Source: Nectonema munidae
Taxonomy: Eukaryota; Nematomorpha; Nectonematoida; Nectonematidae
Reading direction: 5' to 3'
NCBI GenBank assembly: GCA_030549495.1
Contig: JAUIRK010000916.1
Span: 1,339,001-1,403,000, forward strand
DNA: 64,000 nucleotides
Shown: positions 1-11,552 of the stretch, piece after piece
How the letters are laid out: the number at the start of each line of letters is the position of its first letter
Position numbering within the stretch: the first letter of the stretch is position 1
Notes under the pieces: model-generated
Databases searched by the model: none
What the model was told of the DNA's origin: nothing
Seen by the model: the letters and a program-made list of their open reading frames with translations, nothing else
Program-made: the position numbers and the translations under genes

Positions 1-1055
1 ACTGTCTATAGTCAAAAATTGTGAAATGAGCATTTAGGTTTTGTCTACCTTCTATTTATGGAACATCATTGGCTGTTAAAGGGTTATTAATAGAGAGGTA
101 ATTTTTTTTATAATTTTTTAAATTTTTCTTCTGACTGCGTCATGGATAGAAGGTAAAATAAGTAATACTCTTGAAAGTTTGGTGAATTCATGTTTGTTAA
201 AGTGAAATTTTAGGTCATTTTCGGATTATTATCGTTTTTAAAAAGTTTTTGCCAGCTTGTGTAAAAGGTTTATAAGATATCATTTGTATTAAGTATAAGA
301 ATATAGTAAAATTTATAGGTTTTCTAAGTTTTCTCTACTTAATCAAAATAATTATTAGTTTCAAAATAAAAAGAATCGGTATCGATATGGGAATCGTGTA
401 TTTTTTAGAACCGGCATCGTAATCTGAATCGTACAAAAGTTTAGTATCGTTCCATCACATACTTATGAACATTTAAACACACGAATCATATAGGTGGGTG
501 TTGAAGAAACTCTACTTTCCCTCGAATTGTGTCATTCTTCTTTAACCCGTTAACGCCCAATGTCCACTATAGTCGACTTTACAAAAATAAAATCGTGTGC
601 GTTTATCAAATCTCTTTAATACAAATCTTCTGCTTTACATTTGATATCGTCTGATTATTCTGGTCGATAATCAAAGATATTCAAAATTTGATGTGCTATC
701 TTTTTACAGGGATATTTATGAAGAAGTCGCTAATTAAACATTTTCATGCATAATGCGGCATCCGTGGCCGATGTAAAAATCATTTGCTTTGAGTTGTATA
801 AAAAGTTGTAAAAATGATAAGCAGACGATTAGTCTTCAAAATCTGGGGCTTTAAAAATTTAGTGAAGATTATTTAAATTAAAATGTAAAATGAAGAAAGC
901 CAGATGTTTCGCTTCATGAAAAACATCACAAAGCGCTGCTTAAAGAAGTATTTTTTTCATAAGTGGTGTAAAAATAGAAAAAGGGAATTTCTAAAAATGA
1001 TGAAACCATTTTTAACTGTGAAACCTAAGGTGATGATGAAAGGAAATGCTTTTAC
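1..1055. other. Syt1 intron before the C2B exons, with MITE debris
   Basis: No coding exon is seen here. About positions 46-90 resemble the right end of the TTAA-bounded MITE family (a GGAACAT...TTGGCTG...GGGTTA pattern). About 370-470 has GAATCGGTATCG/GAATCGTA/GTATCGTTCC motifs of a type often found at hAT MITE ends. The rest is plain AT-rich intron. Confidence 0.5.
542..854. mobile_element. TTAA-bounded MITE, diverged copy
   Basis: The left end is TTAACCCGTTAACGCCCAATG, close to the ends at 8,211 and 42,122. ATCGTCTG and GCAGACGAT motifs lie inside (about 648 and 821-829), and the right limit is taken at GGGGCTTTAA. The segment from about 750 (AATGCGGCA) on is similar to that at 11,740-11,865. 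The right boundary is uncertain. Confidence 0.4.
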
Positions 1056-1229
1056 TTTTCCATCTTCGACTTCGGCGGATGTTATGTCGCGCCATTCTTC
1101 CAAAACAGAGCCCAAGTCAACGTGCTTCAGAGGGACGCGAACCTCGCCAATTTGATCATGCTTTGAGAATCTGTCGAAATCGAATATTGAAAGAATCAGC
1201 GTCTTAGCAGTTAATTCGGAGTAAGCAAC
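1056..1229 (-). CDS. Syt1: Synaptotagmin-1, end of C2A exon
   Basis: Residues 230-287 (58 codons, phase 0) complete C2[16 protein letters not shown], then the second calcium loop [15 protein letters not shown] with aspartates at about 246, 248 and 254, then EEWRDI and the inter-C2 linker. With the two aspartates of the previous exon, all five C2A calcium ligands are present, so this should be an active calcium sensor. Borders are AATTTCAG and AAA|GTAAAA. In relatives the next residues are LGDICFSLRY, the start of C2B. I find no such exon between 1 and 1,055, so C2B lies off the left edge of the window. Confidence 0.95.
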
Positions 1230-1640
1230 CTGAAATTATTAATTAATTTTCCTATATTTAACTCATAATTCATACATAATTCATACAGATATTTCATTTC
1301 GATAGTATTAGTGCTTCTTTGCCGGGATGGATGCCACACTATTTTTGAATAGATATGCATACTTGTTTTTTGATCGTTAAAGCTACACTAATCTACATTT
1401 TTTAGAACTTTCTTTCTATATACTTTGATCATCTCTAAGGAATCAGTATCAATAAAGAAACTTTCATAGTATTTATCTCAATTAACATTCCGTCAATCAA
1501 AAATGATATATCTCTAAAAATTATCTTTAATCGAAATGAATCTTTTGTCATAATCAAAAATGCCATTTCCTCATTTAAGCTATCCGAATTTCTTTCATAA
1601 CTTCTACGCTGACTTTAGTTTATCTGAAAAGATCTTTCAG

Positions 1641-1970
1641 ATTGATATTCATTTATTTGGATACTTAAAAATCGTAATAAAGTTTTCATTGGAAATTAAC
1701 TTTTTTATTAAAAGTTATTCTTACTCAAATTTTGAAAGCACTGGTTAAAATCTCTACTGAAAGGTAACTTAAGGGAGCGATCAAAATGGTCTTTGAGAGC
1801 AGGTTCATTGATATTCATTTATTTAGATACTTAAAAATCGTAATAAAGTTTTCATTGGAAATTAACTTTTTTATTAAAAGTTATTCTTACTCAAATTTTG
1901 AAAGCACTGGTTAAAATCTCTACTGAAAGGTAACTTAAGGGAGCGATCAAAATGGTCTTTGAGAGCAGGT
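1641..1970. repeat. 166-bp tandem duplication
   Basis: The unit starting ATTGATATTCATTTATTT at 1,641 starts again at 1,807. Both copies run through to GAGAGCAGGT, and reading them side by side I see almost no differences (one G/A near the start). The identity implies a recent duplication inside the intron. I recognise no gene or transposon in the unit. Confidence 0.9.
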
Positions 1971-3749
1971 GGTGGCTTATTAATAACAGTGGAATAAGTG
2001 CAATCACGATTAATGGCGAATAATTAAAACTGGTTGCCATAGACTGGAAGGAAGTTATTTAAATAGAAGTGGGCGATAAAGCAGCAGCTTCCACTGTTTT
2101 TACATATCGCACTTTCTTCTTTTATAATTAGTTTTTAAATTTTGGAATGTATGTTTTTTACAATATTTAACATGAGATTTACCGCATGCCTTAAAACGTT
2201 GAAGCATTTCCACTGTAATCCAATAATTTGTATGTGAGTAATGGATTTATACTAAATTTTAATTTTTAACGCGTGCTTAGTATGCATGCAGCCAGCCGTC
2301 ATATAAGTTCATCTTTAGTTTAGACATCTTAGCTTATTAGAGTATTCCATATAAAAGAATGCAAATTTTTTAGAAAACCGCATTGAATAATAATGTTATT
2401 TGCGTGAAGATGATTTGCAATTTGAAAGAGATTTGAAGCTGGCTGACTTTTGGTAAGGATCGTCTGATAGAGAGAGATAGAAAGTCAACGGTTCAATGCT
2501 TAAGAAGTTGAAGCTTTTTTGAATATGGAAACTTTATATGAAGAAATGGGCACACGGTTAATGCCGACAGAATAAAGCGGAAACATGGCGATCTCGTTAA
2601 AATTCATTTGGGAAAAAATTATTGCCATTTAAATTTGTATACACGCGGAAATTTAACAACCGGAAAAGATATTAAGTAGTTTGATAATAATCAGAACTTT
2701 GAAGACCAATGGTCTACTTTATTTTTGAATGGAATTTTATATATATTTAAAGCAGATGATTTTCTTTTCGTGGAAAACCCGTGTTATACTGCGGTTCTTA
2801 AAGTGTTTAAATTACAAGTTTACAAAAAATGACCACAAAAGTTCATTGGAACATGAATCTAAAGACAATTTCAAAAATTGTGTTTTTTAAACTTTAAAGA
2901 GAGTTAATTTTTGAATTACGAGAAACAGAATCCTTTATATAATAAAACACTTTCACTCGCAAGCCGAAAAAATTCTGAGGAAACACGGCCGTTCTTATCG
3001 AGATATCATATATACCGTTTCCAATCGCTTAAAAAATCTTCAGAAATTTCTATAAGAGTATGAGGAAGATTACAAGCCGTGAAAAGGTAAGCAATTTTTT
3101 AGGGTATCAATAAAATTTTAATTAATATCAATGGCAGAGTCCATTTTGATTATATTTCTTCTTTTATTTAAATTTATATTGAGTAATAGAGGATTTAACG
3201 TTTGAACAAAATAGTTTATATTAAAATTCAGTCAATCTGGTTGTGAATATAAGAACGTGAATATAGAAGTGTGTTGTGAATATAAGACAAATTCTTATCA
3301 AAAATTTTCAATATTTATTACTAGTATCTAAAAGTTATAGTCTAGTTTTGAATCAATTTACTTAGTAGAATCATTGTTTTAAAAATTAATTTGATAAAAG
3401 CAAGAGAAATAAAATTTTAAATTCTTTTTTTTCTTCAGTCTGATTATGAAAGTATTGCAAAATCAAAGCAATGCCAAAGTTCAGGCAATAACTTTAATTC
3501 TATAAGAAAAAATGGAGATCATATCATTTATTTTTAAATCGAAAAATTATATTTTTTCATAAGAGCTTATCTTGCTTCCAAATGGATTATTTATTTTATT
3601 CAAATTTTAGAAAAATATCGATCATTAAAAAACTAAATAAAAAAATCGATCAAGAAGCAAAAATATTCAACACAACTGTTCTAAGTGGAATGAGTTAAAA
3701 CAAAGAAAAAAGACTTGTGAAAAAAGAGTTTATGTTGCACAAGAAAATT
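1971..3749. other. Syt1 intron, nothing recognised
   Basis: AT-rich sequence with short open frames only. I see no domain, splice-flanked exon, terminal repeat or tRNA-like box. Confidence 0.5.
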
Positions 3750-4750
3750 TGTCTAAAATACTAATGCCTGCCAACACTCAACGGTTACCGAGGTCACAAA
3801 TGGCGTACCACAAGGCTCTATAATGGGTCCAATTCTTTTTAGTCTGTTTATAAACGATATAACTGACAAGCTCAAATCTCGTTGTAAATTATATGCCGAC
3901 GATATCAAAATATACACTGCTTCTAATGAATATATTCAATCCTTCTACTTCAGCAAGATTTGCATTCAATTTATGAAAGAGCCATTGAATGGGACTTGAA
4001 ATTAAATCCCAATAAGTGCTATCATCTTCAAATTGGAAGATCTGATGATCAAGTCTTTTTTATGGGAGGAAACCCACTAAAAAAACTTTAAAACACAATG
4101 ACTTGTGGCTGACAATTTATTCTAAACTCTGTTTTACAGAACATCTGTCTTGTAGTGTCAAGAAAGCTTTTTCTGTACTTCATATGCTGAATAATACTTT
4201 TGTTTTTATCTGACTTAAATGTTGCTGTTCATTTATTTAAGTCTTGAATATCGTAATATAATTTTTGGTTACTCCTCCATATCTATCATGAAGAAAATTG
4301 AAAAAGTACAAAAAGTATTTACTAAATATTTAAAGGGAATGAAAAACCTCAGCTATGAAGAAAAGCTACAAATTCTTAATTACATAACAATTCTTAATGA
4401 AATGTTAACAATGTTCAACATTATAAAAGGTAATATCAATCTTAACAAAAATGTCTTACCTCAGTTTTCTCCAAGAATATCCAGAACCAAAAAGTATAAA
4501 CTCAAATCAGAATCTGCTAACAAGATACCGACTAAATTATTTTTCGCAAAGAGCACTCAATAGATGGAATGCTTTGCCTATTGACGTTGTAAACTCATCC
4601 AATATCGATGTATTCAAAAAGAAGCTCGTTGAATTTTGGATAAAAGATAAATAATACAAATATTTATGATCATGAAAATTTAGATGCATTTTTCATAGGC
4701 ATATTGCCTTCTCTATGCTTAATAAATTTATGTTATGTATAAAAAGATAT
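3750..4750 (+). mobile_element. LINE (CR1/Jockey-type) 3' part
   Basis: A 5'-truncated non-LTR retrotransposon. The first readable segment (about 3,780-3,930) gives NGVPQGSIMGPILFSLFIND and, shortly after, LYADDIKIYTAS: the palm of a reverse transcriptase, with YADD as catalytic box. A frame at 4,219-4,563 has IEKVQKVFTKYLKGMKNLSY, and 4,451-4,654 has LNYFSQRALNRWNALP and VVNSSNIDVFKKKL, the usual C-terminal end of CR1/Jockey-like polyproteins. The parts lie in different frames, so the copy is dead. It ends AATAAATTTATGTTATGT, the tail shared with the copies at 57.85 and 62.6 kb. Confidence 0.85.
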
Positions 4751-5348
4751 AATATAATATGGAATCAATAACTTTCAAAAGTTTTTTTAAATCTCCAATT
4801 AGAAATATTTTCTTGTTCACTATCTTCTTTCAAAGCTAATAGAAACTCTGTTGCAGAAGAAAAATTTTGTTTAAACGAAGAAAAAATTACAAATCTCATG
4901 TTATCTTTATATCTCAAAACATTTCACTCAGATACGATTTAGTGAGAAAGATATTATGGAAATTTACTTTCTCATTCAAAAGATGTTTTTTAAAATCTTT
5001 TAGATTAATGTCATAATACGATCTTTCAATTTTTTACGACCTTAAAATTCAAAATAAGTAAGCTCTTCTTCATTGTTTTGCTAAAAGTTGAAGACAAAAA
5101 ATCGATTCATCTAGTAAGTATAAAAGGAAGTGTTTCACTAAATTTTTAAGTCATTTTTTATAGGAGTAGTTTTGACATAAAGCATAGTTGTTGGGGTAAG
5201 TTAAAACAAATGACTGTCAATTGTTATGTTCATTTTTAAACAGTTTTTCCTACGGATAAACACTCATGTAGTTTTTGTGAACTTTTTTTACTAAAAATGA
5301 TCGAAAGGAAGAGCTCATTGTTCAAGACCTGTTCAAAATATAGCTCAT

Positions 5349-7751
5349 TTAACCCTCATCTGTACACGCTACTCCAAAATGGAGTAATACTCACTTGACG
5401 ACCTGAAACAGATATCCATATCGTATTCAATTATAATGAGAACTTTGAAGCAATATAATATTGGTTTTTCCTTTCGATATATTGCTTTAAGTTTTCAACA
5501 TGTGTTTTCGTTTCATCACACTTGCTTCTTTTCCATCTCACGTACAAACTACTCCATTTTGTAGTATAGCATATTTGTATTCACGACATAGACATTCTTA
5601 AATGTAAGCAAGCACACATACTTCTTACTTTCACACACCTGTTTTCCATTTTTTCACGAGAGATATCGTGACTACGCTACTTACACTTATTTTTACTGCT
5701 TTATCATTTTATTCTTTGCCCCATAAAATGGGAAAAGTAAAAGAGCTTCATTTTTGGCAGCAAATGCCCCATTATTTACAATCGAAGAAAGTGATGCTAG
5801 TGTAAGCGGAAATTTTGAAAATGAAGAAATTGAAGTGGATGTATCCAATCCTCCTTCACTTGGTATAGAAAAGTTTGATGATGAATAGAGTGTTGATGAT
5901 GGAAAAATAGACATTTTTATAGAGCAAAAGGGTCATGATTATGACTATGAAGAATATGTTGAGAGTGATTTCAATGATATAAATGATGTTGACGATGATG
6001 ACTATGAAGATCAAATAAAAGAGAATAATGAGAACAGCCAGGATCACGAAGATTTTCCAAATCAAATGTTCGATCCTTCTCAAAAAACATATTAAAAGAG
6101 TTACCTCGGCCTATTTGTAGTCCAAAAGATGAACTAAGTGCTTTTTTATTATTTTATGATTAAGACATGTTTCTATCGATACGAAGATTTACAAACCGAA
6201 AAGTTAATGATGTTATAAGACAATACCTTCATCAAAAATCCAAAAATTCATACCCATCATTCATGAAACTGTTTTCTCTCGATGAATTGAAGGCATGTTA
6301 TGCTATACTCATTAGAAGCGCTATGGATCGTGACAACATGTCTTTGCATGAAGATTTGTGGTCTCCTAACGACAGTAAGCCTTTTTATAGAGCGACTATT
6401 GGGCATCAGAGAATAAAATTTTTACTCAGATGCCTAAGATTCGATACTTTGAGAAATCGAGAAAAAAGAAAACATGTTGATAAGTTGGCTGCAGTCCGAG
6501 AGTTGTGAACTATGTTGCAAAGAAATTTGTCGCGATGTTTGGTCCCAGAAAGTACACTTACTGTAAATGAACAACTTTAAGGCCAAAGAGGTCACATACC
6601 CGGGATAACTTTCATTCCTAATAAGCCAAGAAAATATGGCATCAAAATTTTTTGGTGTTGCGAAGCCTCAACAGGCTATGCTCTGAATTCAAAAATTTAT
6701 TGTGGGAAAAATGAAAATGGTCTGAGGAACAAAAATTTGTCACAAGAAATTGCCATGGGGCTTGTCAAACCTTTTACTAACACCGGAAGCGATATAGTGA
6801 CAGATCGCTACTTCACCTGTCACAGCCTTGCAAAAGAACTGATAAAGACCTTACTTTGTTTGGCACTATCAACAAATGTAGAAAAGAATTTTCGCATCTG
6901 ACGAAATCAGCAAAAAACAAGACAGTGTTTTCACCCTCTTATTTATATGACAAGAACAACAAAATTACTCTTTGTAAGAACATTCCAAAAAAACAAGAAT
7001 GTTGCTTTCTTCTTCACATATTGTAATTGATATATCACTAAGGAGTGATAAAAAACCTATTGTGATTTTGGATTACAATAAAGGAAAGTGTGGAGTCGAC
7101 CTGATGGATTCTATCATCGAAGAGTTTACTACAAGAAGGAAAACAAACAGATGACCCATGCTCATCAACTACAACATGATTGATGTTTCATAGAGTAACT
7201 CCTTCATTTTGTTGAAAAAAATGGATATAATAAAACTCGAAAAGAATTTTTAAAAAATCCGTCTTTCAAACTGGCTTCTCCTTTTTCTTCAACAAGAATG
7301 AATAACGAATGTCTTTCGGTATCAATAAAAAAAGTTGGACTAAAAGTTGGGTTCAATCACGTTGTTATTGGTTGCAAAAGAAAAAAAAACAAGTTTCTCA
7401 AGACCTTGCAAGTTTTGTAAAAAAAAACTGTAGAAGTAGCTGCTGTTCTTGTGGTGTCTCAATTTGTCCTGAACACCGTATTCAAGTAAAGGAAGAATTT
7501 TGCTTTTTTTTGTAGAAAATCTAAATTAAACTCTTTTTTTTCTTTTAATAAATTTTTTTTACATTTTCAATATTTCAAGGTATATTTTTACATTACATAA
7601 ATTTGCAATATATATATATAGATATTACAAGGTAAAACTAATTTTAGAAAGTTTTCTCTTTATTAAAAAATGATATTTTTTCCTATACCACGAAATGGAG
7701 TAGCTTGTACAACTCGAGTGTGTTTTTTTTCGTTGTACGATTGAGGGTTGA
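5349..7751 (+). mobile_element. piggyBac DNA transposon, both ends present
   Basis: A 2.4-kb element with ends TTAACCCTCATCTGTAC on the left and, reversed, CAACCCTCAATCGTAC on the right. The left target site is TTAA and the right one reads TTGA. Subterminal copies of an ACTCCAAAATGGAGT-type palindrome lie about 25 bp inside the left end (5,371-5,385), again at about 5,548 and near the right end at about 7,689. The order of parts is left end, acidic N-terminal region (about 5,740-6,090), catalytic region (6,167-7,150) and cysteine-rich C-terminus (7,360-7,515). It sits in a Syt1 intron on the opposite strand to the gene. Confidence 0.9.
5700..7515 (+). pseudogene. Decayed piggyBac transposase
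   Basis: An acidic Asp/Glu-rich N-terminal stretch precedes FSLDELKACYAILIRSAM and FYRATIGHQRIKFLLRCLRF at 6,167-6,508, a typical DDE_Tnp_1_7 start. Further along in other frames are LTVNEQL, RGHIPGITFIPNKPRKYGIK, SKIYCGKNENG and SDIVTDRYFTCHSLAKEL, corresponding to the DEQ..., KP.KYGIK and TD.WFTS catalytic blocks of the family. A cysteine-rich end (CSCGVSICPEH) at 7,430-7,470 matches the C-terminal zinc-binding module. In-frame stops (for example after ...AAVREL at 6,506 and after NEQL at about 6,578) and several frame changes show that it is not functional. The family cuts and pastes at TTAA. Confidence 0.88.
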
Positions 7752-8210
7752 AGCACGGAAATCCAGTGCTTTTAGCATCACTCACCCAGATCAGTGCTAC
7801 AGTGATCATTAGATAATTGCAACGCCAAACCCCAATCAACTTACTATTTTTTACTTATGCTTTTTAAAGTTTCATTTATTTTTCATTAATGTTTTCTTTT
7901 CATGGTATTTTAAAGGACGTGGTGAATGGTTGAGCTAAGTGTATTCTAAACTGATCATTCTGTAATACGGGAAAATCACTAATGCACCAAACTCCATGCC
8001 AAGATTATGGTGGATTAGTCATAGTCCACTCAATAAATATTTAACAGCAGTTTGAATTTCATTAGACTGATGACTTTTTGAAATATCTACTTCATACTTT
8101 TCATATCTTTAAATTTTTTATAAAAATATTTATTTTATTGCAAAAAGAGTTTTTCTCTATTTTTTCAAGAAATGACAAAATAAATGAACTAAAGTATCTT
8201 AATAACCCAT

Positions 8211-8458
8211 TTAACCCATTAAGTCCCAATGTTCCCATTTGGGAACATAAAATTTTTTTTTTTTTTTTTTTTTTATATTTTTATAAAAATTTTTTTTTTT
8301 TTTTTTTTTATTTTTTTTTTTTTTTTTTGTTAAGGCCAAGCAAAGCAGGCGATATCTAAAAAAACGCAGACGATTTATATTCAAAGTCATTGAAAAAAGC
8401 AGACGAAGATGAAATTACTTATGTTCCAAAATAGGAACATTGGCTGTAAATGGGTTAA
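8211..8458. mobile_element. TTAA-bounded MITE with poly-T insertion
   Basis: It starts TTAACCCATTAAGTCCC and ends GGGTTAA. The left subterminal CCAATGTTCCCATTTGGGAAC is answered on the right by GTTCCAAAATAGGAACATTGG. Three GCA(G/A)ACGA-type motifs lie at 8,345-8,353, 8,366-8,374 and 8,399-8,407. A T-rich run at about 8,252-8,328 lengthens it relative to the 138-bp copy at 42,122. TTAA ends with CCC/GGG suggest mobilisation by a piggyBac-type transposase. Confidence 0.85.
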
Positions 8459-9169
8459 TAACGAATTAACTTAATTACTGGCTAACTAAATAAATATTTA
8501 ATAGCAAATGTAGAGGTACAATGGAGTGCTATTATTATCAAGGCAAAATTGACGACAAAAGTGTTCAAATATGATCAAAGAAGGCTAAATGCTGAAATCA
8601 AATGCAATTCTTCACAAAATCAAAACAAAACAACCGTACCCACTTCCTTAAACTAACTAGTTTATTTTAAATGTTTTTTGCAGCTTTATATAATACAATT
8701 TTTCACAATGCACGTTTGATTATTGAGCCGGAGCGTTAAACAAAGATGAATTAACCAAAAAAGTGGTTAAAAGAAAGCAAAACTAATTAATTCAAGAGCA
8801 CGCATTTATGGGGCCCAAATCCTATTCCAGGGGTGGGTAAGGAGTAAAATGCCTTTTCACATCCATCCCCCCTCCTCTCCTGATAATTTGAATCTGGCAA
8901 AGAGTTTTGGCTCTTAAATATTTATTTTCACTTTCTCCTTCACATTCGTAGCATTACCGCTTTCACCATAACAAAAATCCCATCTTTAAAGACATTTTGG
9001 TATTATATTTGAAATAAAGTATATAAAAAAATGAATATATTAATTGAAAATTTAAATGAAAAAATGAATAAATATTCCAATATATTATTTTTAATTAAAT
9101 ATTCTAAATATGAGTATCGTAAAACAAATAGTATAAAAGGCGATGTAACTGGATGTATAAATAAATTAC
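8459..9169. other. Syt1 intron, nothing recognised
   Basis: AT-rich intron between the MITE and the C2A core exon. I see no repeat end, domain or tRNA-like box. Confidence 0.5.
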
Positions 9170-9337
9170 TTTAAAAACGAAGGTTTCATCAAAAACTGGA
9201 TTTAGCGTTTTGCGATGAACTTTGGTTTCGTACTTCTTCTTCTTTTCGGGAAGCAAAAAAACTTTTACATATGGATCCGAAGTTCCAGACATGTCCATTC
9301 CTGGAAGACTTTCTGCTTCAATCACTGTAACTTGAAG
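9170..9337 (-). CDS. Syt1: Synaptotagmin-1, C2A core exon
   Basis: This phase-0 exon of 56 codons (residues 174-229) encodes the core of the C2A domain. It includes the first calcium loop [16 protein letters not shown], with calcium-ligand aspartates at about 188 and 194. It also has the polybasic strand [16 protein letters not shown], which in the family binds acidic phospholipids and SNAREs, and ends FDETFVFK. Splice borders are TTTTCAG and AAA|GTAATT. Sequence identity to insect and vertebrate Syt1 is very high in this stretch, so paralogue confusion with other synaptotagmins is unlikely. Confidence 0.97.
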
Positions 9338-9512
9338 CTGAAAACAAATAAAATATGTCGATGTGCGAAAGAAAAAGAAAAAGCTAAATGTGAAAAAATT
9401 TGTTATTTCAATTTTTCTTACTCTTACTGTGCCCATAACTTGAAAAAGCATTCCTTTAACCCTTTAAGATATAATGGGTCATGAGTGACCAAGAATATAA
9501 AAATGAACGGCT

Positions 9513-10186
9513 TTAACCCATTTTAGTTCGCGCAAAGCAGACGATTTCGATTAACCCGCTTTTTACAATCATTTTAAAAAAAAATTTTTTACCATCATTT
9601 TAAAAAAATTGTCCCGGTATTTTATCAGCGTTGTAAAAATAAAACATAAAGTTTTAAAGTGAAATAGATTTAAAGAATAATAATTTTTTTTCGAAATTAT
9701 AAAGATTTATTCAAAAAAGATTTCTAAAATTAAAATAAACTTAGATAATGGGAGAGAAAAATATTAAATTTTGTATATAACATATTTTTTAAGAACCTTT
9801 TTTTTTGTTTTTAAAGTGTTATATATATTGTTCCTTTACAACAGGTGTTCTCAACCTTTTTTTAACATATGGCCAAATTAAGAACAAACATTGCACTAGA
9901 GGGCAGCATCAAAACAAAAAATGGTACACACCGATATACTCAAAAATAAGGATTAACGATGGCACCCTGTCTAAATCAATCACACTCATAGACACATAGT
10001 GTGTAGACCAAATTTAAGAGCAGATCATATATTTAAAACTACTTTACAACCCATTTAAAATACAATTAACAGATCAATAATTTTGAAAATCTTCACAGTT
10101 TTGATATGATATTGCTAACCCAATTTTTTCCAAAGGGCCACTTGAGAACCACTGCTCTACAAGAAAAATAACCCAAAACGGGTTAA
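9513..10186. mobile_element. Inner TTAA MITE, interrupted by a hAT MITE
   Basis: It starts TTAACCCATTTTAG and ends CAAAACGGGTTAA, an inverted repeat of about 12 bp at TTAA sites. GCAGACGAT is present at 9,538-9,546, as in other members. The hAT-type element at 9,842 splits it. Confidence 0.7.
9842..10154. mobile_element. hAT-type MITE with 8-bp target duplication
   Basis: Ends are CAGGTGTTCTCAACC and, reversed, CAGTGGTTCTCAAG. Flanks are CTTTACAA on the left (9,834-9,841) and CTCTACAA on the right (10,155-10,162), a 7 of 8 match, as expected for hAT insertion. The inside (TTGCACTAGAGGGCAGCAT) matches the element at 55,510, so the two are one family. Confidence 0.85.
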
Positions 10187-10406
10187 GTTATATAAAATTT
10201 ATTACAAAAGAAAAGAATTAAAAAAAAGTCATGTGTAGTCATTTGGTAAACGGCAGAACGAGACGGCTGTGATTTCAAATTACATGATTAAAAAAATAAA
10301 AATTTTGTCTCAAAAGAAGACTAATCAAATTTCTCCCATATGTCAAGAGAGGTATAATTTGTAATTTTTACTGAAATATTTGACGCTTTGGCATACAAAA
10401 GGTTAA

Positions 10407-11388
10407 AACGACAGACATGCGATTTTAATTGGCGAAAATTTGTCACGAGCTTTTGTTTTTAATGATTTTTTACTACGCGTGACTTTGCAAGTTTTTCTCG
10501 TGAATTAATTAAAGCAAGTTAAAAGCATTCATTATATTTGGTAAGCTAAATGATGAAAAGTTAAAGACGTTGATAGGTTCTCACGATTTATGGCAAAAAT
10601 TTAAATGTTACGCTTTTGATTGGAGGAAATGAAATAAACATTTAAATCGAATGCCTTTCATGCAGCCAGGACTTTATTCCTCTCAATTTGATAGAATATT
10701 GATATTATTTTTTGTGCATTTAGTAAAATCTGACTGGCCTCAACAAAAAGTGAGGAACATTTTGGAAAGCTTTTATTCATTTTAAATAGCTTTATAAATA
10801 AATAGTGATATGATGAATTTGATTTACTATTTTCGGTTGACCCACAAAATCAATTTTTTTACAGATATTGTAAATTTTAGTACTACTTTAATACGATTTA
10901 TATTTAGGGTAGCATGATTGCTACAACCAAAATAGATGTACACATGAAAATGAATAATTAATGTTCGAAATAGTAAAATTGAACTTTTATTGAGTAAAAA
11001 GATGTAAACATATAATGAATAATTTAGGTAAATAATGATAAAATGATATAATTTTTTTCTCACGATCTTCATATAAGCTTGTGGAAAATTCACCAACTAA
11101 TAATACTCACAAAGGCAATCGAATTTATGTTTTATGTAAAATTTGCATCAACTGCTTTATAAGCTCCCGCAAAGATAAAATCGCGCGCACTTAAATTTAT
11201 TGTGCATCTTCATGATTAGGGTAGTTTAAGTCAATCAAGTCAATTTTTTTGATTAAAGTTTTTGAGATTGGTAGAACTCAAATAATTGTTTGAAAGATTC
11301 TTCCTGCATTCTTTTAATTTTGTCAGTAAAATCGATTCTTTTCTGTGAAAAGTCAATACTTTTGAATTGGAAAATTTTTTATAACAAA
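10407..11388. other. Syt1 intron, nothing recognised
   Basis: AT-rich intron. A short open frame on the minus strand (10,827-11,096) has no recognisable domain and biased AT-rich codons. I do not support a gene here. Confidence 0.5.
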
Positions 11389-11552
11389 TATAAAAAACTG
11401 GACACTTTATTAGTGATATTGCTAATTAGTTTAGGAGTATAAACTCCTTTTTCAAAGCAAATATATATAAATGATAAAATAGTGAAATCCTTTAGAAGTT
11501 TATACTCCGAAACTAGTTAGCAATATCACTAATAAAGTGTCCAGTTTTTTCA
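11389..11552. mobile_element. Palindromic MITE
   Basis: Long inverted arms of about 55-60 bp (11,391-11,448 and 11,490-11,552) begin TATAAAAAACTG and include GGACACTTTATTAGTGATAT. They enclose about 40 bp of AT-rich loop. The right arm carries an extra AAAAAACTG unit. TA flanks both ends. Transcribed RNA would form a long hairpin. I could not assign a superfamily. Confidence 0.8.

Larger units (their letters stand above)
9456..10406. mobile_element. Outermost TTAA MITE of a nested set
   Basis: The left end is TTAACCCTTTAAGATATAATG and the right end, reversed, is TTAACCTTTTGTATGCCAAAG. Both sit at TTAA and share a GTCA about 22-25 bp in. The two elements listed next lie inside it. The ends match only loosely. 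Confidence 0.45.

Noticed and set aside
904-1155. Plus-strand 83-codon ORF
   Set aside because: It is the reverse complement of the C2A exon of Syt1. The conserved reading is on the minus strand.
8078-8359. Plus-strand ORF of 93 codons
   Set aside because: Mostly Phe from the poly-T tract inside a MITE.
9215-9484. Plus-strand 89-codon ORF
   Set aside because: Shadow of the C2A core exon and adjoining intron. No domain in this frame.
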